From CAZMNY01 sp964635375 (lineage in GTDB: Bacteria; Planctomycetota; Planctomycetia; Pirellulales; Pirellulaceae): DNA of 64,000 nt. Where the stretch lies: contig CAZWOU010000009.1 in the NCBI GenBank assembly GCA_964635375.1, positions 10,123 to 74,122 on the forward strand. The letters run 5' to 3'. How positions within the stretch are numbered: position 1 is the first letter of the stretch; every line of letters begins with the position of its first letter. The position numbers and the translations under genes are program-made. Below are positions 53,358-62,556 of this stretch, piece after piece. The notes below the pieces were generated by a model. That model made no database searches. It was not told the DNA's origin and was given only the letters and a program-made list of their open reading frames with translations.

Positions 53358-55601
53358 ATGAAATCTCTCTGTCGCAGGGTCGCCATTACCCTGCTCTGTC
53401 TAATTTCGAATTCTGCCGTGTTCGGCGATGATGACGCCAAGGTCGCCGCCGATCACGCCGAGCAAATGAAGCGCGGACTGAAGCTCTTCACCGAGCATGT
53501 CCGGCCGCTGTTTGCTAAGCACTGTCTGGATTGCCATGGAGGCAAAGAGATTAAGGCCGAATTCAATATGGCCACGCGAGACGCGCTGATGGAGAGCGGA
53601 TTGGTCGAGGATGACGCCGACAGCAGCCATTTCTTTGACTTGCTCACTCACGACGAAGAACCGCACATGCCGCACAAGGCGGACAAGCTGCCTGCAGACG
53701 CGATCAAACACATCGCGGACTGGATCAATCTTGGCTCGCCCTATGACAAGCCGCTCGCGGAAAACTCGCCCAGCAAGAAGCCAACCGACAAGATCACCGA
53801 GGTCGAACGCAATTTCTGGTCGCTTCGGCCTTTGACGATTGTGGCGCCGCCCGCGGTCCAGGACCAAGATTGGGTCCGCACGCCCGTTGATCGGTTTGTT
53901 CTTAAGGAACTCGAGACGCGTTCGATCAAGCCCAATTCGGTTGCCGCCCGCCGCACATTGATTCGCCGCGCCTATTTCGGTTTGCTTGGCCTGCCTCCGA
54001 CGCCCGAGCAAGTCGATCGATTCGTTGCCGACAAAGACCCGCATGCCTATGAGAAAATGGTCGACGATCTGCTCGGCTCAGAACATCACGGCGAACGATG
54101 GGCGAGACATTGGATGGACGTCGCTCGGTTTGCCGAGTCGTTTGGCTATGAGCAAGACTACGACCGGCCGCACGCGTACCACTACCGCGATTTTCTCATC
54201 AAGGCGATCAATCAAGACATGCCGTACGATCAGTTCATGACTTGGCAGATTGCCGGCGACGAGGTTGCACCAGACGAGACGTTGGCGATGATGGCTACCG
54301 GCTTTATGGGCGGCGGAGCGTTTCCAACGCAGTTGACCGAGGCCGAGTTTGAATCGTCTCGCTACGAAGAACTCGACGACATGGTGCGGACAACGATTCA
54401 GTCATTCCTCGGCCTAACGATTGGCTGCTCGCGTTGCCATTCGCACAAGTTCGATCCCATTCCGATGAAGGACTATTACCGCTTGGCGTCCGCTTTCACG
54501 ACCACGATCCGCTGCGAAGTGGAATTGCAAGTCCCAGGCAACGAAAAGAAGACCAAGGTCCAAGTCACCAGCGAGGGGTTTCCCCATATGAAGCACCACG
54601 CTGATGGCCGCGGTTTCCCACACTTCTACAAGCAGACATTCTTCCTCGAGCGAGGCGACGTGAACCAGAAGAAGGAAGCAGTCGCGCCGGGCTTTCTTCA
54701 AGTACTGATGCGGGACGGACACGACGAGAGTCATTGGCGCGTCGAGCCGCCCAAAGGTTGGACTCGAACTAGTTTCCACCGAGCGTCTCTGGCTAATTGG
54801 TTGACCGACACGGAGCACGGGGCGGGACACCTGGCGGCTCGCGTGATAGTCAATCGCATCTGGCAACATCATTTTGGTCGAGGGCTCGTCTCCACGCCCA
54901 ACGACTTTGGTTTCCAAGGGGCTCGGCCGACCCACCCGAAGCTGCTCGACTGGCTGGCGACCGATCTGATCCATCATGGTTGGCGACTCAAGCGGCTACA
55001 CAAGCTGATCCTGACCAGCGCAGTCTACATGCAAAGTTCGGCGTCCGACGAGGCGCGCTCCAAGCTCGACCTGGAAAATATCTATCTTTGGCGCCGCACG
55101 CCGCGGCGGTTGGAAGGCGAAGTGATTCGCGACGCTATGTTGTCTGTTTCCGGTCTCCTGGATGAAACAATGTATGGCCCGGGGTCGTTAAACGAATCGA
55201 TGCGGCGCCGCAGCGTCTACTTCTTCATCAAACGCAGCAAACTCATTCCAACAATGATGCTCTTCGACTGGCCGGAACACTTGGTCAGTATTGGTCGCCG
55301 TTCCAACACAACGATCGCGCCCCAAACACTGTTGATGATGAATAACGCACAGACCCGGCTTTACGCGGATGGAGTGGCGAAGCGAGTCGCCGATAAGTCG
55401 CCGGGCAAGACCATCGCGAACGCTTATCAATTGTTGTTTGGGCGAGATCCCAGTGAAGGTGAGTTGGCCGGCGCAAGCGGTTTTGTTCAGCAACAGACGG
55501 CGTCGTATCGTGAGTCAAAAAAGGCGCCGGCGGAGTCGCTCGCCTTGTCCGATCTGTGCCAAGCTCTGATGAGTTCCAATGAGTTTGTGTTTGTCGAGTA
55601 G
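53358..55601 (+). CDS. PSD1-type protein: cytochrome c, DUF1549, DUF1553 (no LamG)
   Basis: A 747-residue exported protein. GAGG precedes the ATG at 53358 and a signal peptide follows (VAITLLCLISNSAVFG). The haem site CLDCH is at 56-60. DUF1549 is seen in FGLLGLPPTPEQVDRFVADK, HWMDVARFAESFGYEQD and IGCSRCHSHKFDPI; DUF1553 in FHRASLANWLTDTEHGAGHL, NRIWQHHFGRGLVSTPNDFG and RRSNTTIAPQTLLMMN. It is shorter than the PSD1 at 43502 because the LamG insert is missing. A DUF1501 gene follows after 92 bases. Confidence 0.93.
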   Translation: MKSLCRRVAITLLCLISNSAVFGDDDAKVAADHAEQMKRGLKLFTEHVRPLFAKHCLDCHGGKEIKAEFNMATRDALMESGLVEDDADSSHFFDLLTHDEEPHMPHKADKLPADAIKHIADWINLGSPYDKPLAENSPSKKPTDKITEVERNFWSLRPLTIVAPPAVQDQDWVRTPVDRFVLKELETRSIKPNSVAARRTLIRRAYFGLLGLPPTPEQVDRFVADKDPHAYEKMVDDLLGSEHHGERWARHWMDVARFAESFGYEQDYDRPHAYHYRDFLIKAINQDMPYDQFMTWQIAGDEVAPDETLAMMATGFMGGGAFPTQLTEAEFESSRYEELDDMVRTTIQSFLGLTIGCSRCHSHKFDPIPMKDYYRLASAFTTTIRCEVELQVPGNEKKTKVQVTSEGFPHMKHHADGRGFPHFYKQTFFLERGDVNQKKEAVAPGFLQVLMRDGHDESHWRVEPPKGWTRTSFHRASLANWLTDTEHGAGHLAARVIVNRIWQHHFGRGLVSTPNDFGFQGARPTHPKLLDWLATDLIHHGWRLKRLHKLILTSAVYMQSSASDEARSKLDLENIYLWRRTPRRLEGEVIRDAMLSVSGLLDETMYGPGSLNESMRRRSVYFFIKRSKLIPTMMLFDWPEHLVSIGRRSNTTIAPQTLLMMNNAQTRLYADGVAKRVADKSPGKTIANAYQLLFGRDPSEGELAGASGFVQQQTASYRESKKAPAESLALSDLCQALMSSNEFVFVE

Positions 55602-55693
55602 AAGTCGCAGCCGAGTTTGTAGACCGCGAAGGCGTTTCTAAGCATCGCTTAGCAGGTTTCGCGTTGAGATAGCCGATGTGAGAAGGGTCCACC

Positions 55694-57192
55694 ATGACGA
55701 TGAGACGACTAGAGTCAGTTCCGATTACCAGACGCGACTGTCTGCGCCGCGCGGGTTGCGGTTTCGGCGCGATTGGAGCCGCCGGTCTGNNNNNNNNNNG
55801 CATAGCGAAGGGCTGCTCGAGTCTGCGCTGGCTGCCGATGGAATTGGCGATCGCGCGCTGAATCCACTGGCGCCGCAACCGCCTCATTTCGCCGCCAAAG
55901 CGACCCGAGTTATCTGGATCTACATCAACGGCGGTCCCAGCCATGTCGATACCTGGGACTACAAGCCGGCTCTGGAAAAACTCAATGGCAAGTCGATTCG
56001 GGAGTTTGATCCTGCGTTCAAGAACACGACAGGCTTTTTCAAGAAGCAGGTTGGCGGCCTGATGAAGTCGCCGTTTAAGTTCACGCCTCGGGGCGAATGC
56101 GGCAAGATGGTCTCGGAGATCTTTCCCAACCTGGGCGAGCACGCGGACAAAATGGCATTCATCCATTCAGGATTCGCCCAGTCCAATAATCACTCGCCAG
56201 CCCTGTTCATGATGAACACGGGCATGCCGCTAATGGGGTACCCCTGCGTCGGTTCGTGGGTGATGTACGGGTTGGGCAGCGAGAGTCGAGACCTTCCCGG
56301 CTTTGTCGTGATGAGTGATCCGAAAGGGCGTGGCCTGCCCAAGGGACACGCAGCCAACTGGGGCGCCGCCTTCCTGCCCGGCGCCTATCAGGGCACCCAC
56401 CTGAGGCCGACTGGAGTCGCGATCGATAACCTCGTGCGACCCGCCCACATGGTGGATGAGGATCAGCGACGGCAGATCGATTTTATCCAGCAACTCAACA
56501 AGACCCATCAGGCACAACATCCGGCGGAAGCGGAATTGGCTGCGCGGATCGAGAGCTTCGAGCTGGCCTATCGCATGCAGTCGGCGGCGCCAGAAGCGCT
56601 GAACATCGATTCCGAACCAAAACATATCCATGAACTCTATGGGATGGGCGACAATCGCTGTCAGCACTTCGCCCGACAGTGTCTGATCGCGAGACGGCTC
56701 GTCGAACGCAACGTTCGATTCGTGCAGATTTATTCCGGCGGAATGGAAAACCAGCGAAGCTGGGATGGCCACCAAGACATCAAAGGAAACCACTCCCAGT
56801 TTGCCGGCGAGACGGACCAACCGGTCGCCGCCCTGCTGACGGATCTCGAACAACGGGGTCTGCTCAAAGAGACGCTTATTGTCTGGTGCGGTGAGTTTGG
56901 TCGGTTGCCGATCGCTCAAACCGGCAAAAAACCGGGTCGCGACCACAACCCGCATTGCTTGACCGCATGGATGGCCGGAGGCGGCGCCAAAGGGGGCGTC
57001 ACTTATGGAGAGTCCGATGATGTGGGCTACAAAGCCGAAGTCGATCGAGTCCACATTCACGATCTGCACGCCACCATGTTGCACTTGCTGGGACTCGATC
57101 ACAAACGCCTGACTTACATGTACAACGGACTCCGTATTCGCCTGACCGGTGTGGCTGACGACGGCCGCGTGCTGCACAAGATTCTCGCATAG
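55694..57192 (+). CDS. DUF1501 family protein, Tat-exported; frame broken only by a mis-sized 10-N gap
   Basis: Partner of the preceding PSD1 gene. The true start is ATG 55694, which gives a proper twin-arginine signal (ITRRDCLRRAGCGFGAIGA) up to the gap at 55790. After the gap the family sequence continues in a different frame (HSEGLLESALAADG, IWIYINGGPSHVDTWDYKP, GRDHNPHCLTAWMAGGG, HATMLHLLGLDHKRLTY). The two halves join in frame only if the gap is 2 modulo 3 bases (8 or 11, for example) and not 10. A frame from 55678 that reads through the N is an artefact. The full protein is about 500 residues, the normal length. Confidence 0.88.
55790..55799. other. Assembly gap, 10 N, inside a coding sequence
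   Basis: Ten N within the Tat signal of the DUF1501 gene. The estimated length is wrong in phase; see the gene entry. Confidence 0.97.
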
Positions 57193-57222
57193 AAGCGGCA
57201 GCCAGCAGAGGAGAGCCTTGGC

Positions 57223-58353
57223 GTGAGAATCATCGAGCGGGGGACTCTGAACCGCGGCGAACCAGGCACGCCGCGCGCTATCTCCACCTTTCCCTCGATC
57301 ACGCCGTTGAACAACGGTTCCTTGTTGGCCGCCTACCGAGTGGGAAGCACAAAGGACTCGGATGATGAGACGATCGAACTGAGGACCTCTGTCGATGCAG
57401 GAACCACGTGGAGCGATCCTAAACGCCCTTTCGACTCGACAGTCGATGGAGTGCTCGGTTCGCTCAAGCTGACCTACGTGACTGAACTGAATGATCAGCA
57501 CCTGCTGGCGGCCGCGATGTGGGTCGACCGGCAAGCCCATCCCGGCAAGCCGCTGTTCAATGGCGAGACGGAAGGCTGCTTGCCCATGAAAATCCTGCTT
57601 GCCGATTCGCACGATCGCGGCGAGACCTGGTCCACTTGGCGAACCGTGCCCATTCCAGACTACATTGGACCCCCGAGTCTAACGAACCCAGTGCTTTGTT
57701 TGCCCAGCGGCCGACTGGCGATCAGCATCGAGACCAACAAGGCATATGACGATTCGAGCAAGTGGATGCAGCGAGTCGTTTACCTCTACTCATCGGACAA
57801 CGGCCGAACGTGGACCGATCCGGCGCCAACCTGCCAAGATCCAGCGGCGAGGATCTTCAACTGGGACCAACGAGCTGGAGTTTGCCCCGCTGGCCGAGTG
57901 GCGACGTTCACTTGGACTTACGATTCTGAGGCTGCTAAGTATCTGAACATCCGTCGGAGAATCAGCAGCGACGAAGGCGCCAGTTGGTCTGAACCTGATG
58001 ACTTGGGGTTCGCCGATCAAGCAGCCCACCCAGCGATCCTGCCAGATGGGCAAGTCGTTCTCGCGTGGGTTGACCGTTTTGGTTCGCGTTCCATTCGAGC
58101 AAGATTGGCGTCGTCGGTCGATGGGGCGTTTTCAGCCGGAAGCGAAGTCGTGCTCTATCAGCTTCCACCCGATGAAACCGCGCAGACGGCGGGTGACGGC
58201 CAGACCGGCGAGTTGTTGGCTGAAATGGGGGTCTGGAGTTTCGGACTTCCCTTCGCCGAAGCACTCCCCGACGGCGACGTCATGGTACTGTACTACGAGG
58301 GCGACGCTTCATCGATGCAGGTCTGCTGGGCCCGCTTGTCGCTCGCTCCCTAG
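57223..58353 (+). CDS. Sialidase-like (BNR/Asp-box) protein
   Basis: A 376-residue six-bladed propeller starting at GTG with GAGGAGAG about eight bases upstream. Four Asp-boxes (SxDxGxxW) are clear: SVDAGTTWS, SHDRGETWS, SSDNGRTWT and SSDEGASWS. No FRIP motif is present at the N-terminus (RAISTFPSI lies in that place) and there is no signal peptide, so it may be a cytoplasmic or non-classically exported glycosidase or a binding propeller rather than a true sialidase. It lies 30 bases after the DUF1501 gene and 29 before the PHP gene, so it is likely in the same transcript. Confidence 0.85.
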   Translation: MRIIERGTLNRGEPGTPRAISTFPSITPLNNGSLLAAYRVGSTKDSDDETIELRTSVDAGTTWSDPKRPFDSTVDGVLGSLKLTYVTELNDQHLLAAAMWVDRQAHPGKPLFNGETEGCLPMKILLADSHDRGETWSTWRTVPIPDYIGPPSLTNPVLCLPSGRLAISIETNKAYDDSSKWMQRVVYLYSSDNGRTWTDPAPTCQDPAARIFNWDQRAGVCPAGRVATFTWTYDSEAAKYLNIRRRISSDEGASWSEPDDLGFADQAAHPAILPDGQVVLAWVDRFGSRSIRARLASSVDGAFSAGSEVVLYQLPPDETAQTAGDGQTGELLAEMGVWSFGLPFAEALPDGDVMVLYYEGDASSMQVCWARLSLAP

Positions 58354-58382
58354 TCTTCGTTCCTATTGAATCGAGTACGACC

Positions 58383-60973
58383 ATGCAGCCACGATCCCGC
58401 GCTGTCACACGCTTGCTCATTGCGACTGCCTTGTTGCCGGCAATGTTTGCTGAGGCTGACGACTCGAGCGACATCGACAATCCGCTTTCAGACGTCACGA
58501 TCAACGCCGATGGATCGACATACGATTCCCATCCCTCGGCGACGACCGCAGCGGACGGGGCGACCTGGATCGCCTGGCACGCCTATCGTGATGGCAAGGA
58601 CCGTGTGCTGCTGCGCCGAGTTGATTCGGCGGGCGAACTGGGACCGACTCACACGGCCAGCCAGGACACAGGCAGCCAGGACNNNNNNNNNNNNNNNNNN
58701 NNNNNNNNNNNNNNNNNNNNNNNNNNNNNNNNNNNNNNNNNNNNNNNNNNNNNNNNNNNNNNNNNNNNNNNNNNNNNNNNNNGGCGGGCGAACTGGGACC
58801 GACTCACACGGCCAGCCAGGACACAGGCAGCCAGGACGGGAGCGCCCACGGACCCCCGGTAGTCGTCCACTTGGCGCCGGGTTCAGTATGGGTCGTCTGG
58901 TCGGCGAAGAAACGCGGACGATGGCGAGTTGTCGCGCGGCATAGACAGGCCGGTGAATGGCGACCGACCGTGACGCTTTCTGGCGAACAAAGCGACGCTA
59001 TCCAACCCACCGCGGCTCGGATCTCGAGCGGCAAGATGGTGGTAGCCTGGAGTGATTGTCGAGACCGCCGTTTTCGAGTTCGCAGTCGTCACTTGGAGGG
59101 CGGCACATGGCGCGACTCGATCGCCATTTCGTCCAACGCTGCCAACGCGTTTCGACCGGTTTTGGCTGTTGATGATTCCGGCAAGACGTGGACCATTTGG
59201 GATCGGTATGACGGCAGACGGTACAGCGTCGCGGGGCGTCAAACTGGGCCCACGCTCGACTCCATCGAGCAGATTTCTCCGAAAGATCGACATTGTTTGA
59301 CGCCGACCGCGTTGGCTACGCGGCAAGGGCTCTGTGTCGCTTGGCTGCAGAAGGACGATGTGATTGGCGGTCCTGGCGTCATCAGTCAATGGCATACGCT
59401 GCACGCCGCCATCCGCCGCGAAGGGCAGTGGAAGATGATTCGCGACAAGAGTGGCAATTCAACCGCTGCCGAATTGACACAAGGGCTCGTGGCCCAGATC
59501 GAACCACGGGCCGTCGCGACGGGTGGATATCTCGGCCGGCGGACGGCGCCGATGCTGATCGAGCGGCGTGACGCGGTGTGGCTTCTGTGGGAGCGCAAGA
59601 CCAATCATCGCGGCAGCACGCCGAATGTGGTCGGGGACTTGATTGGCCGGCCATGCATCAATGGACGCTGGCAGTCACCCGCGCTGCTCCACTCGGGGCG
59701 TGTCGACTATCACTTGCCCCATCCGAGTCATGCCGCTGACGACAAACTCGTCTTGCTGGGCTCACAACTCCCTCGCAACAACCGGCGAGTTTATCACCGA
59801 TTGATTGCGGACATGTCGAAGACTCGACCGTTCAAACAAGAGGCTTGGACCGGTTGGCGGAAAGTGGAATTGCCGATCCAGTCCGAACTGACCGAGCGAC
59901 GCTCGATTCGCCAGGGTGACAAGACGTTGCAGCTCTATTGGGCCGATCTTCACTGCCACTCGGCGCTGACTTGCGACGCGGAAGGCGAGCACGACGAGCT
60001 GACGTGTTACGCTCGTGATCGAGCTCGCCTCGACGTCGTGGCGCTCACCAACAACGACTTTCTCTACGACGCGCCGTTGACCGAGTACGAGTATGAATTG
60101 AGCGCCTTCTTCGCCGGGGTCTATTCCAGACCAGGGAGCTTTCTGACTCTGCCCGGTTATGAATGGACCTCGCGAGTCCCGGGCGTGCGGACCGCCAAGT
60201 TTTCCGATCGAGGCAACTGGACGGCGCCCTATCAGAATCGCTCGTACCCGAACCACCGAACCGTAATCTACCCTCCAAGCGGCGGCCCAGTAGTTCGCTT
60301 CCCAGAAGTCGCCAACGAGATTGCGACGCTCAACGAAGCTGTCGACAAGGCGGGTGGCATCACACTGACGCAACACGATGCGTTTCTACCCTCCGGACAC
60401 CCAGTCGAAGTCGGCATGGAATTGACGTCTGGGTGGAGGAACTACATCGCTCGCGTGCCGAACCTGTTCCACGGACCGCTGGACCGCGGCGCTCGGTTGG
60501 GCTTTGTCGCCAACGGTGACACCCACCGCCGCGCGCCTGGTTTGAGTGGTGCGCTGACTGGTATTTACGCCGAGGACTTGACCGCCAAGTCCATCTTGGA
60601 CGCGCTGCGTGATCGCCGCTGTTACGCCACCAACGGTGCGCGGATCTTTGTCGACGCCCGCGCGAATGACTCGCTTATGGGGCAGGATGTTATGGCGAAC
60701 ACTGGCGCGGTCACTCTAAAGCTTCACGCTATCGGGACGCGACCACTGGTCTCGATGACTCTCATTCGCGACGGCAAAGAAATTCGTACTGTGAAAGCGG
60801 ACGGGGAGCGGGAAATTCGAATCGAACATCGGGACGTTGGACTGAAGTCGGGAGTGCATTGGTACTACTGGCGAGTCTCACAATCGCGCGCCGCAGCCGA
60901 ACTGCCGGGCAACCTAATGGCCGCCCACGGCCACCTCGCGTGGTCCACGCCGCACTGGGTTATTGTCAAATAG
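58383..60973 (+). CDS. Secreted propeller-PHP (DUF3604-like) protein; split by an assembly gap
   Basis: An exported protein with signal peptide (RLLIATALLPAMFAEA), an N-terminal propeller with repeated WIAWHAYRDGKDRVLLRR-type and VWVVWSAKKRGRWRVVARH-type blades, and a C-terminal PHP-like metal-dependent domain (about the last 340 residues: YWADLHCHSALTCDAEGEHD, VALTNNDF, TLTQHDAFLPSGH, FVANGDTHRRAPG). A 100-N gap at 58683 is flanked by identical 55-bp sequences in the same codon phase relative to the repeat. If the copies are collapsed to one, a single intact frame of about 810 codons results. Without that, the two halves are in different frames. DUF3604/PHP proteins may be phosphoesterases; the substrate is unknown. 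Confidence 0.82.
58628..58837. repeat. 55-bp direct repeat flanking an assembly gap
   Basis: 58628-58682 and 58783-58837 are identical, separated only by N. Within each copy CAGCCAGGAC is itself repeated. Either an overlap of two contig ends left unmerged, or a true tandem repeat. Confidence 0.92.
58683..58782. other. Assembly gap, 100 N, inside a coding sequence
   Basis: A placeholder gap between the two identical 55-bp ends. Confidence 0.99.
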
Positions 60974-60994
60974 TTGCATTCTGGGAGATATCCA

Positions 60995-62491
60995 ATGATC
61001 AACATCGACGCTCTACGACGAACAACCGCCGTGATAATTCCGGCTTTGTTTTGTCTTTTCACAGCCGCTCCTTCGCTCGCCGCCGATCCGCTCTTTCGAG
61101 CTCAAGGTGAAATGACGGGCGAGGTTTCCAGTTCTTCCGCGATCGTGCAGACACGGCTCACGTCGGTCGAAGGCAACGTGGAAGGAGATGTCGCGGGGGC
61201 CGAGGGATTCGTCCGTTTTGAGTACGCCGACAATGCGGACTTCAACGCGTCGCAGTTCACGGCTTGGAGTTCAGCTCGAGCCGAAGCGGACTATATCGTC
61301 AAGAAAGTTCTTCGCAATTTGAAACCTGGCGCCCGTTATTTTTATCGAGTTCACTACGGCGCCGAACAAGAGAATGCAAAGCGAGGCGCCACTTGCAGTT
61401 TTCGCACCTTGCAGGGAGTCGCTGGAATCGAGCCCACCAGTTTCGCCGTTGTGACTGGAATGAACTATAGCGGCTTCCACGGCGCCAAGAGGAAGCAGAA
61501 AGGGCCGCGGCCAGACCGTGCTGCCGGGTACCCGGCGCTTGAGACGATGATCGGTATGAAGCTCGACTTCTTCGTTGGTACGGGCGACAACGTCTACTAC
61601 GACGGCCGCGTCTTCAAGGCGACGGAACTGAAGGATCTGCGGCGGAAATGGCACGAGCAGTTTGTTCAATCTCGGTTTGTCGAGCTCTTTCGCAACGTAC
61701 CGACTTACTGGGAGAAAGACGATCACGATCACCGCTACAACGATTGCGACCGGATTGGCGAACGCCAACCGTCGAGTGAACTGGGCATTGCCACTTTTCG
61801 CGAACAGATGCCGGTCGTCGATCTCGCCGACCCGAACGCCAAGACTTACCGCACGTTTCGCGTTAATCGGGATCTACAGATCTGGCTCGTCGAAGGTCGC
61901 GACTACCGCAGTCCCAATCGCATGGCCGACGGCCCCGACAAAACTCTGTGGGGAGCGGAGCAAATCTCCTGGCTCAAGTCGACTCTGCTCAAGAGCGACG
62001 CCACCTTCAAGCTGCTAATCTCGCCGACTCCACTTGTTGGTCCGGACGACGCCTACAAAATCGACAACCATACGAACCACAAAGGCTTTCGCAATGAAGG
62101 ACGCGCGTTTTTCGAGTGGGTCGTGCAGCACGAATTGCACCGCAAAGGTTTCTACACGATCTGCGGAGATCGACACTGGCAGTATCATTCCAAAGACCCG
62201 ATGGGCATCGAGGAATTCTCCTGCGGCGCGATCGTTGACGAAAACTCGCGACTTGGCAGACGGCCCGGTGATCCCAAATCGACGGATCCTGACGCCGAGG
62301 TTCATCAGTTCTATACCCAGGCGAAACGCTCGGGCGGTTTCCTTCGCGTTACCGTTCGGCCAGGTCCCAAAGCCGGTACGGGTAGCGCTCAGTTCAGCTT
62401 CGTCGATGAACATGGTGATCTGCTGTACGAGACAGTCAAGATCAGGCCGCGCGCAATGAGACCCCGGCGAAGTCAAATCCGCACTGGTTAG
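60995..62491 (+). CDS. Secreted PhoD-like alkaline phosphatase (second copy)
   Basis: A 498-residue exported phosphatase. GGAG lies upstream of ATG 60995, and a signal peptide follows (AVIIPALFCLFTAAPSLAAD); the in-frame TTG at 60974 is rejected. A fibronectin-like domain (VKKVLRNLKPGARYFYRVHY) precedes the catalytic part, with metal motifs FVGTGDNVYYDG, YWEKDDHDHRYNDCD and TICGDRHWQYHSKDP. It is diverged from the PhoD at 49945 and shorter. It closes the run of exported genes that begins there; a strong hairpin follows the stop. Confidence 0.92.
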   Translation: MINIDALRRTTAVIIPALFCLFTAAPSLAADPLFRAQGEMTGEVSSSSAIVQTRLTSVEGNVEGDVAGAEGFVRFEYADNADFNASQFTAWSSARAEADYIVKKVLRNLKPGARYFYRVHYGAEQENAKRGATCSFRTLQGVAGIEPTSFAVVTGMNYSGFHGAKRKQKGPRPDRAAGYPALETMIGMKLDFFVGTGDNVYYDGRVFKATELKDLRRKWHEQFVQSRFVELFRNVPTYWEKDDHDHRYNDCDRIGERQPSSELGIATFREQMPVVDLADPNAKTYRTFRVNRDLQIWLVEGRDYRSPNRMADGPDKTLWGAEQISWLKSTLLKSDATFKLLISPTPLVGPDDAYKIDNHTNHKGFRNEGRAFFEWVVQHELHRKGFYTICGDRHWQYHSKDPMGIEEFSCGAIVDENSRLGRRPGDPKSTDPDAEVHQFYTQAKRSGGFLRVTVRPGPKAGTGSAQFSFVDEHGDLLYETVKIRPRAMRPRRSQIRTG

Positions 62492-62508
62492 CCGGCGTTT
62501 CTAAAGGG

Positions 62509-62538
62509 GCCGCCCGAGCTCCAATGAGCTCGGGCGGC
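62509..62538. terminator. Hairpin between convergent genes, probable bidirectional terminator
   Basis: GCCGCCCGAGCTC (62509-62521) and GAGCTCGGGCGGC (62526-62538) form a perfect 13-bp stem with a CAAT loop, between the stop of the PhoD gene (+) and the stop of the next gene (-). T-runs are weak on both sides (CCCTTT on the minus strand), so termination may need help. Confidence 0.7.
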
Positions 62539-62556
62539 AGCAGGAGTCGTGCGCAG

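Noticed and set aside
55678..55799. Start of the third DUF1501 gene at 55678
   Set aside because: It reads through N in the wrong frame and destroys the Tat signal that ATG 55694 provides.
56230..57612. 460-codon frame antisense to DUF1501 and sialidase-like genes
   Set aside because: It spans two well-supported genes on the other strand and shows no domain.
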